Positions 1-14,964 of a stretch of 64,000 nucleotides of DNA are shown piece by piece; the first letter of the stretch is position 1, and the number at the start of each line of letters is the position of its first letter. The DNA is from Ursus arctos (taxonomy: Eukaryota; Chordata; Mammalia; Carnivora; Ursidae). A program made the position numbers and the translations under genes. Below the pieces are notes generated by a model. It was given only the letters and a program-made list of their open reading frames with translations, ran no database searches and was not told the DNA's origin. The DNA lies in contig NW_026622985.1 of assembly GCF_023065955.2 (NCBI RefSeq), forward strand, positions 70,979,931-71,043,930, read 5' to 3'.

Positions 1-149
1 ATTCTTCCTGGAGTCCCAAGAATTGCTCTTTGTGCCATACATCCATGACATTAAGTAAATATCAAATATTTGCACATCCTCATTTTCCTATTGACGAATA
101 GTTTCTTAAAAGAGAGGATCATTGTGATTTTTAGTTGCAGCTGTATTTT

Positions 150-270
150 TTGCTGTATAACCCATCTGACTGTGTCACCTTGGCCAAGCCACATATCTTC
201 TTGGGGCCTTGGCTGTTTCATTTGTAAACCTGGGGAAAGGACATAGGTGACCTGCAAGGACCTCTCGGCT
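150..270 (+). repeat. MIR fragment
   Basis: The stretch resembles the MIR core: a GTGTCACCTTGGCCAAGCC-like segment is followed by a CTGTTTCATTTGTAAACC-like segment, in the consensus order. It is short and diverged, and the call is by eye. Confidence 0.45.
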
Positions 271-759
271 TTAGAGATACCTTTGTGGAAACTTCAAACA
301 GTTCAGAAAACAGAACTAAGACACTGGCTGGCACCTCCAAAAGGAAGAGATGCTATTTATAAGATGAATGAAATGTGTAGTTAATTGTATGAAATTTAAT
401 TCTAACTCAACTGGTCCATTCAGTTAATTTTTTAAAAATTAAAATGAAAGCATTACTTTAATGCTAGACAACAAACTCTAAACAAAAGACCTACAGAATT
501 TCTGAGTGGTCTCAAATCCACTACATCTAAGGCTTTTGGATGTCGAATTTCCACAGCTTTCTTCCTTCACAATTTTTAATATGTATCTATTTTAAATAAA
601 ATGAACATATAACATATTGCCAAACACTTGATAAGTACTATGTATAAATGATGAAGCTATTATGAGATAAAGTTAGGCATACCATTTCTCAACTATGACG
701 CAGAAGATCAAAGTTTAATGGATAGTTAGTATTATTCTTTTAAAGACCAGCCACGGCAA

Positions 760-1345
760 GAATGGACAGGCTGAGATTCTTAGGCGGGAAGAAAGAATGT
801 ATAAAGAAACTGAGGAAGTGAAATCAAGCCATGTGGTTGGGGTGAAAAACAGAGGGGGTGGAGCAGGGCGCTAAATGAGCCAGAAGAAGTAGAAGGGAGT
901 AAACCATGTAGGGTCTGCAGGCCATCTTAAGGATTTTACATGTTGCCTTGAGTGTAGTGGAAAGTGAAAGGTTTTTTAAAAGGTTAATGATAATCCAATT
1001 TAGAGGTGTAGCAATTGCTTTGGTTGCTAAATAAAAATAGACTGGAAGGGAGGCAAGAGTGAGAAGAAAGAAGTCAATTAGAAGGCTCTTGCAGTGTTCC
1101 AGAGAGTGATATTGGTGTTTTGAACTATTTAGTGGCCGTAGGGATGGAGAAATAACTGGATTTGAGATATATTTGAGGGGAAAATCCACAGGACTGATGA
1201 TTGATTGTATTTGGGAGGATCAGGGAGAAAGAAGTCATGGATGACTCTAAAGTTTCTGGATTGAGGAAGTGAAGTGGCCATACACTTATCAAACTGGGGA
1301 AGCCTATAGGTAGAGTAGGTTTGAGAAGAAAGATGGCATTTCCCC
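760..1345 (-). repeat. L2 LINE fragment, antisense
   Basis: Read on the minus strand, the stretch follows the C-terminal part of the L2 reverse transcriptase. On the plus strand this appears as the GTAGGGTCTGCAGGCCAT and GATGACTCTAAAGTTTCTGG segments, in the order found in other L2 copies. The antisense open frames of 76 to 121 codons here are shadows of this relic and not genes. Confidence 0.6.
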
Positions 1346-1879
1346 ATTTGACAGAACACTGAGGCTCAAAGAGCATGGGTTCCTGTTCATGGATATACCT
1401 ACTGGGCCAGAGCTGCATTGTTACAGCATCTTTGCAAGCCACGTTACCTTTAATCACTTCCATGGTTGCTTTGTTGTCATGCTACTTTTGGCCTCTACCC
1501 ATGGTCCTCCCGAATAATGACATTATTCCATTTGGCCAAATTAAAATTTCCTATTGTTCTGTTCACTGGATGTGTAAATATCCTTGAAGGTTACAAAGAC
1601 AGTGTAACCTGTATAAAAACGCTTCAACTCAGGTTCTGCCTAGGAAGAGGAAGCAAGCCTCTCCCTTCATGGTGCAGGAACTGAGCCTATAGCCAGGGGA
1701 TGGCCAGTGATGCTGACACAAAGGCTATGCTGCTGAGCACTGACTGGCTCTTTATAGACCCATTGGGCTGCTTCAGCCCAACCTTTAATCATTCCTAAGC
1801 CCCAGATCAGAAATAAAAACTGAACTGTGTAGGACTTGAGACATTTCGCTCTGGTGATAAGGAACACATATTTGGAAAT

Positions 1880-2075
1880 AAACACCCTTGGGTTTGAATT
1901 CTAGCTCCACGATCTACTAGCTAAGTGATGTTGGAAAAGTCACTTAAGTTCTCCCAGCTGCAATTTCTTCCTGTGCCATCATAGGATTTATTTCGTTAGG
2001 CTGATTGGAAGATAAAAAGAGATAATGCATGTGAAGAGTCTTACCTGGAATATGGCAAACCTGTCATAAAATGAA
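1880..2075 (+). repeat. MIR SINE
   Basis: The order of MIR landmarks is clear: GGGTTTGAATTCTAGCTCCA, then a CTAGCTAAGTGATGTTGG-like core, then GATAATGCATGTGAAGAG near the 3' side. It is old and diverged and lies in the CFTR intron in sense orientation. Confidence 0.7.
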
Positions 2076-2536
2076 GCTCTGTGTTCCCGCTGCTTGGTTC
2101 CTGGCGGAGATAACTTCTCCAAAGCATGTCATGATTGTCTGATATGTGGTAAACCTCACAGTGGTTATTTCCTGTCTTTCTCAGTAATGCGAGGAAACTT
2201 TTATATAAAGAACCACAATATTTTTTTAAAAATGTAAAAAACAGTAAAGAGCAAAATTCCCTTGGTAAGCCTTTGGACTTTAGGTACGAAATAAACCCAA
2301 TTGCTTAAATAATGAATTGACTCAAGTTTTCAGAGCTACTTCTTATTTGATTCTTCGTTTATCAGAATTCCCCAGTAATGCTGTTTGTCTGCCTGCTCTC
2401 TTTAGCTTATTGGGACATTACTTTGATTTCCTGGGAAGCTTGGAGGAAGATGCACAAATATATCCATTGTCTTTTGAGTTATGTATTCATCCCTTATATC
2501 CACCTCCATAAAACAACATAAGTGCCCCTAAGGAAG

Positions 2537-2728
2537 TTTTTTTTTTTTTTTTTTTTTTTTAATGAGAGAGAGGAAGTACGGGAGCACAAGCGAGTGGGGG
2601 AGGGGGGAGGGGCAGAGGGAGATGGAGGGAGAGAATCTTACGCAGGCTCCATGCTCATGACCCAGAGATCATGACCTGAGCCAAAACCAAGAGTCAGACA
2701 CTTAACCAGCTGAGCCACCCACGTGCCC
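2537..2728 (-). mobile_element. CAN-SINE, older subtype, antisense
   Basis: The T-run at 2539-2560 is the element's A-tail read backwards. It is followed by the GAGAGAGAGG tail region, the CATGACCTGAGCCAAAACC body and, at the right end, the head GGGGCACGTGGGTGG in reverse complement. A short AGGAAG flanks both sides and is a candidate target-site duplication. The body type is the older CAN-SINE form. Confidence 0.9.
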
Positions 2729-3833
2729 CAGGAAGATAATTTTGATGCAGGTTAAGAAATACCAGCATAAGTCGTCTTGTTCCCTCTCTGGATGGTTCCT
2801 GAGATATTTGTTACAATGTTGTTCTTTAAGCCATAAACCGTTCCCTGGGGAATGAGGTCTTTAATGTGACCCTCTTTGAACCTGACTGCATGGTGAGGAC
2901 GCTCTTGTTCTGCCCAAGAGCCGCAGATACTGTTCATCCAGGGCCCACCTGTGTTGTGCAGTTCTTTACAGATAGATGGACACTGAGCTTTCTCTCTCAG
3001 CGTAAGGCAATTGGTGAAAACTAAGACTTCAAAAAGTGTAGTTCTTAATTCTCTTTACTGGATATTAATCAAAGGCAAAAGAAAAAAGGCAAAGAAAATA
3101 TTATTCTGAGTGTTAACATCAAAAGTATTTTTCAGTTCACCCGTAGGCACAAAGAGAGGACTAAATATTAGTATTGTGACATCAGCACTTCTCAGCAAGA
3201 CAGTGATTTTCTTTTAAAGCATTTTTTTTAGCACCCCAGGCAGACCTGAGTAGACAGTGATACGGCAAGGAGAGCGTCTCAGGGTGATCATCGTGCCCTT
3301 CTCCTTGCAGGGCATTAGATGGTCATTTTGTCAGCTCAGCAGGACCCACCTCATCCAGCATTCACTTAGACAAATATTTGATTTCCCTTTTTTCACTGAT
3401 TTCTAAGTTGTGGCTTTCTCCTGCTTGTACAAGTCGATGTGTGCCTTGGTTTATAGACCAGATGAACCTGTGTGTTTAAATAACGTGTCTGTACTTTCAA
3501 ACAATCTCAAAATCCTTTAGGAAGCTAGACTTATCAAAGGAATCCAAGGAAAGTACATGAACAAAATAGGAATTTGTTCCAACAAGTTAATTATAACTCA
3601 CAAACATAATTTTTTTAACTGTTCAATTTTCTGTTACACTTGCTCTTAATAAGGAAAAGTGCTAGGAATAAAACCAAATTTTAATTTTTCACAACTTACA
3701 ATGATCTGTTTCCTTATCCTAAGGACATTGGGATTAGATAAGTGTTCGTTAGGTGCTTCTAATGTCGCTGTAATGTTTTCTTTAAAAAAGACACAAATCA
3801 ACTATGATAAAATTTTAAAATTTAAGAAAACCA

Positions 3834-4039
3834 GGGGTACCTAGGTGGCGCAGTTGGTTAAGCATCCGACTCTTGGTTTTGGCTCAGGTCATGATCTCAG
3901 GGTCCTGAGACAGAGCACCACGTTGGACTCTGTGCTCAGCGTGGAGTCTGCTTAAGACTCTCTCCCTCTCCCTCTGCCCCTCCTCCCTGTGCTCTCTCTC
4001 TCTCTCTCAGGCAAATAAATAAATCTTAAAAAATAAAAT
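3834..4039 (+). mobile_element. CAN-SINE, older subtype, sense
   Basis: The element starts with a GGGTACCTAGGTGGCGCAG head carrying tRNA-like promoter boxes, continues through a CT-rich tract and ends in AAATAAATAAATC. Perfect target duplications of AAAATTTAAGAAAAC lie at 3817-3831 and 4040-4054. It sits about 150 bases upstream of the acceptor of CFTR exon 24 without disturbing it. Confidence 0.93.
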
Positions 4040-4192
4040 AAAATTTAAGAAAACTAGTTGGTAAGTACATGGACATTTGTTGTTATTTTAACATTTTTTT
4101 CTGCTTCAAGTATTTTGCAATAAAATAATGGAAACATACAAAGATGTTTAGGTTATTCATACTTTCCTCTTTTTTTTTCTTTATTGCTCTAG

Positions 4193-4447
<255 letters not shown>

Positions 4448-6739
4448 TAGGCCTCCCCCTTCCCCTGTGATGAGTCTCCAACTCTCAGGCCCCAGAGACA
4501 GCACTGCACTAGCCTTCTTCCCTACCAGTGTACATCAATGAGACACAGGCTGGGAGAGACCCAGGCACCTTACAGGGCACCAGGATTATTTGTGATTCTA
4601 TGGATCATCTCTCCACACCTTCTCATCTGCCCTCTGCCTGGGTTCTGAAGCATTCCCAGCACTTGGCGTAGCATAATCTACTTCTCTAGGAAGCATGGGT
4701 TTAGCACAGAGAAATGATGATCCTCCTGGAGCCCCTGCGAATGGCCGCAGTCTTCTCTGGAAGTCACCAGGAGTCAGTTGCTTTCAGGGGATATGGCTAT
4801 GAGCCTTTCTAGGCAAAAAGTCACATGACCTAGTTGTGGCGTGCACCATCCCCTGAGGTCAGTAGGGCCATATTAGAAATATATGGATTAAAATGGAATC
4901 AAAATTCCTAAATCATACCCTGTATTTACCCAATAGGTGGTTATAGTTGAAGGCATCATATGGAAGAATTTAGAGTGCAGAGAGCAAAATTCTTGGTTTC
5001 CTTAACAGAATACCCCAGCTGTAAACTGATCATTCTTAGACATAGAGACATTATATGAAAGAAAAAAGGGACCATCAACTGTTCTATTTCATTAAATTTG
5101 AGGCTTAATCCAAAACCCTGATTGGTGGCAGACTGTAATAATGGGACCTAAAAACATTGAGATTCAAAGGTCTTCTTAGAGAACAACTTTATTTCACTAT
5201 CTCCTATAGTTTTGGTCTTTATTGTAGCCTGGTTCTGTTTATCCCGAATGTTCTTCCCTTTTGTGCCTCCCTCTGGATTGGATCTTGCCAGGAGCTTTGA
5301 CAGCCTTGTGAGTGTTAAACACTTACTTACCCACTGAGTGCCCCACCTTAATATGCCCCTCATAAAATACACTTAGATTAACTATTTTTATTATCAAAGT
5401 TTCCTTATTACCCAACAAACAGGGGTTTTAAAGAAAACATTAACTAAATTGCAAGTGGCATATTTGAAGATCTTTGATGTGACTTGGAGAATGAGCTATA
5501 GGAACACATTGTGGTGGGACAGAAACTGGGGAAGAAGGCATTAGACTTTATAAAATCTGCAGCTGTTGCCAAGTCACAATAAAATTTACAGAAATCAGGA
5601 TCATACTAATCTAAAATTTTAGAAGACATGGTTAAAATTTTGAACATTGACATAATACATAAATTTTACCTGTCTAGATTTTCATTTGATCAACTCATAT
5701 TTAGCTCTTTTTTACTGATTTTAAAAAATACTTTGCTATTCATAAACCAAGATGATGCTCTTCTTACATTCATGTCATGTGCTTTTGAGTAGTAATGATA
5801 ACTTTCTGTTGAGGAGGCCCAAAGATAGCGTACAAATAAGCAACAACCCAGAGAAGCAGCGAAGCAGAAAATAATTGGTTTAAAAGTTACAAGTCCTGGG
5901 CTTTTGTCCACATGGTTGATCATATAATTTATCCAAACAGGAACATTTTGGGGTGTGTCAGTTTCTAAACTGGACAGGGTACTGGGACAAAAGGCATAAA
6001 CCAGTACTGTCTGGGGCAAACCCAGACACATGGCGTCTCATCTAGTCCTCGCTGTGACCTTGGTGTGACTTGTGTCAATACGGGGAAATGAACTAAGTAA
6101 CAATGGCTTAGCCAAACACCTGAATCTTATCTCAACAGCGCCTCCTTCATAATTCCGCTTTCCACCAACTGAAAATCAGAAGTACACACGATGACGACAC
6201 CAGGCCAAGAAACACTTTATTCCTACCTTGCATTTGGCCCCATACTCCCCCATAAAGTGTGAAACTTTATTCTTGCTGATCTGAACTAGACTTTGTGAAG
6301 CCATGAGGATGGTGCCTCGTTACTAGTTCTAAGGCTTAGAAGCAAAGTTAGCATAAATAGCTTCCTTTCCCTTTGTGCCAGAGGCCCACACCTGCATCTC
6401 GGCACACTGAGCCTCATCATTCTATGGATGAATTTAAAGCAAGTCGAAAGGAGGGAAAGAGGGTTTCTATCTAAGACCTTGGGCCAAGATGGTCCAATTT
6501 TCCCATCCCCAAATGACTCAGAGCCAGATAGTTTCTCCCCAGGAGCACTGACTTTATCAGCTGTGTAGACCAAAGAGAATTTCAAGAGACTGAATCCCAA
6601 GAGGGAAAAAAAAAAGGCCCCTAACATTGTGGCTCAATAAATTGGTAGATTGTTGTAAGTTTTCAGGCTTACACATATATAATGAGCAAGCACAGTGCCT
6701 GGCAAATAATAGGTGTTAAGTGACTGTTAGCTATTCTGA

Positions 6740-7770
6740 TCCTATTTCCATCTGATCTTCGCCTGGCCCTCTCTTAAATGTTGGTGTTTGCCCTTACAAT
6801 AAGTCCTATTTTACTACTTCTTCCTGGGAAATTTCATGCAACCTCTTGGCTCTAACTCACACCACGATGCTGTGACTCCCAAATCTGCCTGTCAGCTCCC
6901 TACCTGACATCTCAGCATGGATGAGCACCTTTTTCCATAGTCACTTTCTCTGCCCCAATGCACACAGCTGTCCTGTGTTCCTAATTCCAGCAAATGCCAT
7001 CAGCACCTTCTAGGTGCCCAGTGCCAAGACCTGGGACTTATTCTTCACTCCTGATTTCTTCACCTCTCTCCACCTATCAAGTCCTGTTAATGCCATGTCC
7101 TGCAAGTATCTAGAATGCTTCCATCCCCATCTGATACCACTACTAACTCTCTGTGGATGTTTAAAATAGGCTTCTACCTGGTTTCCTTCTCATTGGCTTC
7201 CTACAGTTCAGTCTGCTCTTTGTAGCTCTGGTGATCATTCTTAACCTTAACTCTCTGATCACTTGTTTCTTCCCTTCCCAGAGTTCTTTGTCATCCTTAA
7301 AACTAAGTCCACCCTGCTCAAGGTGGCTTCCAAGGTCCTTCATGGTTTGATCTTTGCTTGCCTCTCTAAACTCATGCCCCAGCCTCCCCCTGCTTACCAT
7401 GATCCAATTCCTCTAAAGCACCATGTGCTCTCTGACCTCCAGAGGCTTTTTCTCATGCTGCTCTCTGTACCTTCACTTCCTGCTCCTCCTCATCATTCAA
7501 GTCTCTTCTTACACATCCCTTCTTCTGGCAACCTCCCCTGATGCTCCAGCCCTGAGGAGGAGCCCCTCCTCGCTGTGCCCTGTACCCTCAGCCCTTCCGT
7601 AGCATTCTTCACACAGGAGAGACTCACCTCGTAACTTGTCCACGTTCCCCATCCCCTCAAGGCAGGAATGCTGTCCCATTCGCTGCAGTATTTCCAGTGC
7701 TTACAGTACTGTTGGGATGTGGATGGTGGTCAGTAAATATTGGTTGATTGAACGAATACATAAATGGCTT
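6740..7770 (+). repeat. L2 LINE, sense
   Basis: About 1 kb follows the L2 ORF2 3' portion and 3' end. Landmarks are the TTCCAAGGTCCTTCATGGTTT segment, a TTCTGGCAACCTCCCCTGATG segment, a CTCAAGGCAGGAATG motif and an end close to AGTAAATATTGGTTGATTGA. It is heavily mutated, with no intact frame. Open frames on either strand here (for example 7161-7400 and 7263-7541) are chance or relics. Confidence 0.75.
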
Positions 7771-8789
7771 AATTCATTTGTTTAAATGAATAAACCAGTG
7801 ATTCACGTGTGAAATATCATGAAGATAACCTTGTGATTGGTACACAACAGGTGTTGCCATTAGTAGTGAGCACACTGAGCCTTGAGAAGTCTCAGGGGCT
7901 TGGTGGAGGCTGGAACAGCTGCTCCTTGGACTTCTGGTTCACAGGCTTTTACTGCAGTGAGCTTTTTAGTTGTCCCTAGTCTCAGCAGTGCATCTGTTGG
8001 TTTTAGAATGAAGGCTTTTTTGGTAATTGTTTGCTTTTTCGATAACTTATAACATAGTTCTCTTCCTAACACATTGATAGTCAGGTAAGTTGTTTTAAAG
8101 AGCAAGCTAAATAGGAGACACTGTGGCCTTTTAAGTTGAAAATCTGCCCTGGAAAACCTGCAGAGCAACAAAAGGAGTGCCTAGAAGGGTTGAGAGTGTC
8201 TATTTTTATAACTGCCTGCTAATGGACTGTTTGGTCCAACCACAGTTCACTTTTCTGGTTCCCCCCCCCCCCACCATGTTTTCATGTCACAAGAGCAAAC
8301 TCTTGCTTCATAATGACATTCCAGAGTGTGGCAATAGCAGAGTCAACATTTTGAAGAAAATGTCTGGTCCCTTACAGACTGGAGTACATTTTTTTTTTAG
8401 TTTGATGTCACGAAACAAAATCTTTTCCTTGTAAATATAGGACTTTTCAGCTCCACTGCATAAAAGTGGCAAATTCTTTTGTTGTAAAGTTTTTATATCC
8501 GTAAACTGTTGATGCTTTTATTTATTTTTCAGGCCAAGTTGGAATAAAACTAATTAGAAATGTTTGGATTCTAGTAAATTTTAATTTACTTTGCTTGGAC
8601 AGAGATAAGCTAAAATTTGTATTTATTTTAAATCTACTGAAAAATAATTTGTGATATATATCAATAACATTATATCAGGAATATATATGGATATATTAAT
8701 GTATATATATTAACATATAAAGAATTCTACTAAATTACTAAATTAAATTATCTCTGTGGTAATTACCTTTTAAATCTTTTTTTTTTCCT

Positions 8790-8950
8790 CACAGCACTTT
8801 GAACAGTAATTTCTCACTTATTATTTTTCTCCCCACCTGGTCCATGAATTTCTGCAAGGCAGGGCCTAGTGTTATTCATCTTTGAATCCCTGGTCTGCCA
8901 TAGTACCTAGAATTTAATAAACCCTCATTAAGAGCCTATTAAAGAATGCA
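8790..8950 (+). repeat. L2 3'-end fragment, sense
   Basis: The segment has the typical L2 end: a CAAGGCAGGGCCTAGTGTTA motif, then ATCTTTGAATCCCTGGTCTG, then a CATTAAGAGCC-like stretch. It is short and diverged. Confidence 0.5.
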
Positions 8951-9679
8951 TGACTGAGCAGTCATTTACATTCAAATAATCTTTAGGCTAATTTAAACCA
9001 TTCTTCCAACACATAAAGTTGGTTACACCTAGAGTTATGGTAATAACTTTGTATCTTTTCGAAAACAATTATTAGTCTGTCTTGCTTCCTATTTTCTCTC
9101 CAAAACCTACCACAGTATCTGATGGAAAATAGGTAATTAAACTTGTCAAATGTTCACTTACTTCAAAACTTACAGCTTTACTAACTCCTGTTGATCTCTC
9201 TCTGGTGAATGTGATTTGATTTTTTTTTTTTTACTGTACTTGATAGTGAGTAAAACAGTGAGATAGGAATGTTGCCGAATAGACTCTAGATTGGTCTGTC
9301 TCACTGTCATTTATTTTTAATAATTTTGTTCTCCAAATATTGACGGTGATAAATATTTAAGTACTTAATTATTTACTTAAGAAGTAGCTTCATTTGGGAA
9401 AGCACACAAACAAAATATAATACAGCAAGATGGCTTGGGAAAGGAATGTATGATTGGTGTGGAGATTGAGGAAGACTACTGTATATGCCACTACATTTTC
9501 ACCAATTTCTCAACCTCGTTTTTAGAGGTGTGATGTAAATGAATAATGTTGCAGTACTTCCTGCTAATGTACTTCCCAAGGCAACTTGTGAACCCAAAAT
9601 CTTACACATCTTGTCATACCAGGGTAGTGTCAGGACCTGGCCCCTGCCCTTGGGATTTCCCAAGTTCTAGTAGTTAGGA

Positions 9680-9905
9680 TGGATTAGGTACTTACCTTGC
9701 CTCGCTGTGTGGCAACCTCTTTCCAGAAATTATCTCACTTAATCTGTGGTATAGTCCTTTGAAGTACATACTATTAATTTTCCCCGTTTTTTTCAAGTGT
9801 GGTAAATGAGACTTACAGTAACACACCTGATACCATCAGCAAATGAGTGGAGAAGTGCAGATGCGAAGCCACTTCTGTTTGACTTCAGAACCCCAATCTT
9901 TAACC
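9680..9905 (-). repeat. MIR SINE, antisense
   Basis: The plus-strand order AATTATCTCACTTAATC, then GAAGTACATACTATTAATTTT, then CAGAACCCCAATCTTTAACC is the reverse complement of the MIR layout. It abuts an L1 tail at 9907. Confidence 0.5.
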
Positions 9906-9906
9906 A

Positions 9907-10035
9907 GTACTTTTATTTTTTTAACTGAAGTATAACTGACATATAACACTGCATTAGTTTCAAGCATAGAACGTAATGATTCGATAATTGTATACAATGT
10001 GAAACGATCACCGTGATAAGCCTTGTTAACATCCA
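9907..10035 (-). mobile_element. L1 3'-end fragment, antisense
   Basis: The TTTTTTTAACTGAAGTATAA start and the ACTGACATATAACACTGCAT continuation are the reverse complement of an L1 3'UTR with its A-tail on the left. The element is 5'-truncated to about 130 bases, and is antisense to CFTR. Confidence 0.75.
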
Positions 10036-10264
10036 TCTAATCTGTACTTTTCCTGATGGTTACTTTGACTTTAAAGTTTTTTTAAAAAAATCCTTACCAG
10101 TGTTAAGGAACTTCTAATTTTATACTTCTATTTTTAAGGGATTTTATGAAGTCTTAAAGATGAGAAAAAGAAAGCACACGGACAGGGGAAGTGGATTGTC
10201 TTAGATGGCACTCTATATTGGCAGAACAAAATCAGCACTTGTTCACTTATCATTTGTCATTCTT

Positions 10265-10462
10265 TTTTTTTTTTTTAAGATTTATTTATTTATTTGGAAG
10301 AGAGAGAGACAGAGATAGTGAGAGAGAGCACAGGTAGGGAGAAGAGGGAGAAGCAGGCTCCCCGCTGAGCAGGGAGCCTGATGCGGGACTCCATCCCAGG
10401 ACCCCGGGATCATGACCCGAACTGAAGGTGGATGCTTAACGACCCGAGCCACCCAGGCACCC
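10265..10462 (-). mobile_element. CAN-SINE, antisense
   Basis: The reverse A-tail and AAGATTTATTTATTTATTT tail are followed by AGCAGGCTCCCCGCTGAGC and the head in reverse, ending CACCCAGGCACC. TGTCATTCTT at 10255-10264 and 10463-10472 is a perfect target-site duplication. Confidence 0.93.
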
Positions 10463-10609
10463 TGTCATTCTTAAGTTTAGATTCATTTTTGTGTTCATCA
10501 AAACCATGTTTGGTTTTTTGTTTTGTTTTGGTTTTTTTGGCCAGTATTTTAGGGGCTCAGTACATACTTGAACAAATGAAGGAATGTCGAGGCTGACAGC
10601 ACGCGGTAT

Positions 10610-11340
10610 TGTCACTAGGGGCATAGAGCTAAAGAGCATATGTTTTTACCCTCAAGAAGTAGTCTAACAGGGGAAACTTACACAAATACTACCATGGCTA
10701 GGTGCCTGACTAGGATGATCCAGAATATTCAGAAGGGTACGTCACGGTATAATCTGTTTGGTGCTGCTGGAATGAAGGGTGGAGAAGACTCGATTCTGGA
10801 TGCTGTTTATGTCACATGAGAGAGCTCAGTTTTATTCTGTCAGGAAGAGATTTCAAACAGAGAAATGAGGTGGTCAAACCTGTATTTTAGAAGGATCCCT
10901 GGGGTGTTTGTGTGGTCAATTGACAAATCGACCACTTGGGATTTACAGTGTGAAGCTTAAGGGATAATCATGGCCGCCGCAATGGGGCTAGCTCGGAGAA
11001 GAATTTAAGAAGTATTTGGAATATGGCCAGGGCTAGACATAAAGATTTGAAAAATCATTAGCTTATTAGTGGTCATCTATACCCTAAGAATGGATGAGTT
11101 CTCAGAAGGAGAATTTGGAGAGTTAGGGGTGAGGAAGACTAATATTCAAGGGACAGGAAAAGGGAGAGCTGCCCACGCATGATAATACGTGGTCATAGAG
11201 TATGTAGCTTCTCATAAGTCAAGGAATAGACGTTCAAAGAAGGAAAAAATGTTCCCTGTTGTGAGGCAGTGGAGGCAACAGACACACACTAATTTTTCTG
11301 AGATTTCTACAAAGGGGGTAGATACAGATTAATAGCTAAA
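10610..11340 (-). repeat. L2 LINE fragment, antisense
   Basis: The order on the plus strand follows a reversed L2 3' half: AGTAGTCTAACAGGGGAAAC, then a GTTTTATTCTGTCAGGAAGAG segment, then AGAAGGATCCCTGGGGTGTT. It is diverged, so the edges are approximate. Confidence 0.5.
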
Positions 11341-12615
11341 GGAGAGCCCGGAGGTAAGTGATGGGAGAGACTGCTGAGGTTCACAGGCTGAAACCAAGAA
11401 AAAACAAAAAGATGAAGATGGAAAGAAAGAACACAGGTCCTCTGACTCCTACACAGCGTCTTTATTCATATTCTCGGATCCTTGGATATGAAAGTAGTTT
11501 TACAGTTGAGTTTTCCAGGATACACCAGAGTAATCCCCCTTGTCTAATTAATATGTTCGCATTCCCTACCTTCTCAGAAACTCTTTTCAAAAGTAATGAA
11601 TTTTCACAAAGTGAGATTACTTTAATGAGAGCCCAGTCAAGGAAAGAAGTATCACCTGCAATACTGTCACGGGCACACAGTTAGAATTTGCTGATCAAAC
11701 ATGGTGATATGGGCCATCTGTAAATTCATCACTGAAGTCAGGAGTCTTTTCTAAAGCCAGTATCCCATTCTGCCTGTAATACAATTAGTATTATATCTTC
11801 CTTCCTAATACTAAATCCCAGATTCTCCAAGAGCAGGGACAGTGATCCATGTATCTCTTTGGCCCTCAAACTCTCGGGAATATTTGGCAAAAAATAAGAA
11901 TTTATGCACACTTATCTGAATAAGTGATAAGAGCCAAGCTTTCATCATTTTTGTCTTATTTTGAAAAAATTTGTTTCTATATCTTGTTCACATTTTCACC
12001 TTACTATTTCCTATCTAGCTTAAAAAAAATAAGCCTTAACACAACTCTCATATTCCACCTCAAGATCTAAGCACCTTTAAATCCCTTAATTATATACCAC
12101 TATTTTAACTCTTCCTTTTTACTTCATAGTTTCATCAATTTCTTTAAAAAAAAGTTTTTATGAATTGAAGAAGCTCCCCATTGATTCTTTTCTGCTACCT
12201 TTCATGTTCTATTATGACAGAGTAGGGAATGGAAGGTAGAATATAGGAATCTGTTGTGATATAGCAAATAACTGCATTTTATACATATTATCTTTTCTAG
12301 CATGTGTTCAATTGTGTTGTGATTATTAGTGTATGTCTTTATAAATCCTGAGCCTTGCAGGGGCCATGTACCATTTATCATTTTTTTGATCCCTGTGTGG
12401 AGCACCTGGCACAGAAAAGCACTCACTGAAAACTTCCTGAGTGAAGGACAGAGCTGAAACAAGGCTTAGGCGTATTCTTTAGAGCTGCCGAGATTATACG
12501 TAGACTTTTGTTAAATCAAACCCAAATGGCAGGAGCGGTGGGTTGTTGATGTGAAATTTAAACTTTCAGCCTCTCGAGTGTCTTTAACCTTGTGGTATCT
12601 AAATTGCCCTTTTAA

Positions 12616-14955
<2,340 letters not shown>

Positions 14956-14964
<9 letters not shown>

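Larger units (their letters stand above)
1..4192 (+). other. CFTR: CFTR intron upstream of exon 24 (partial)
   Basis: This is the 3' part of the intron before the first recognised CFTR exon; its 5' end lies outside the window. It ends in a pyrimidine-rich tract and a CTCTAG acceptor at 4187-4192. It holds MIR and L2 relics and two CAN-SINEs, listed separately. I looked for the preceding exon, which should carry the NBD2 Walker A motif, and did not see it. The remaining sequence is AT-rich and has no coding signal that I recognise. Confidence 0.85.

Noticed and set aside
824..1463. Overlapping antisense frames of 76 to 121 codons
   Set aside because: The region is an antisense L2 relic; the frames conflict and contain no intact domain.
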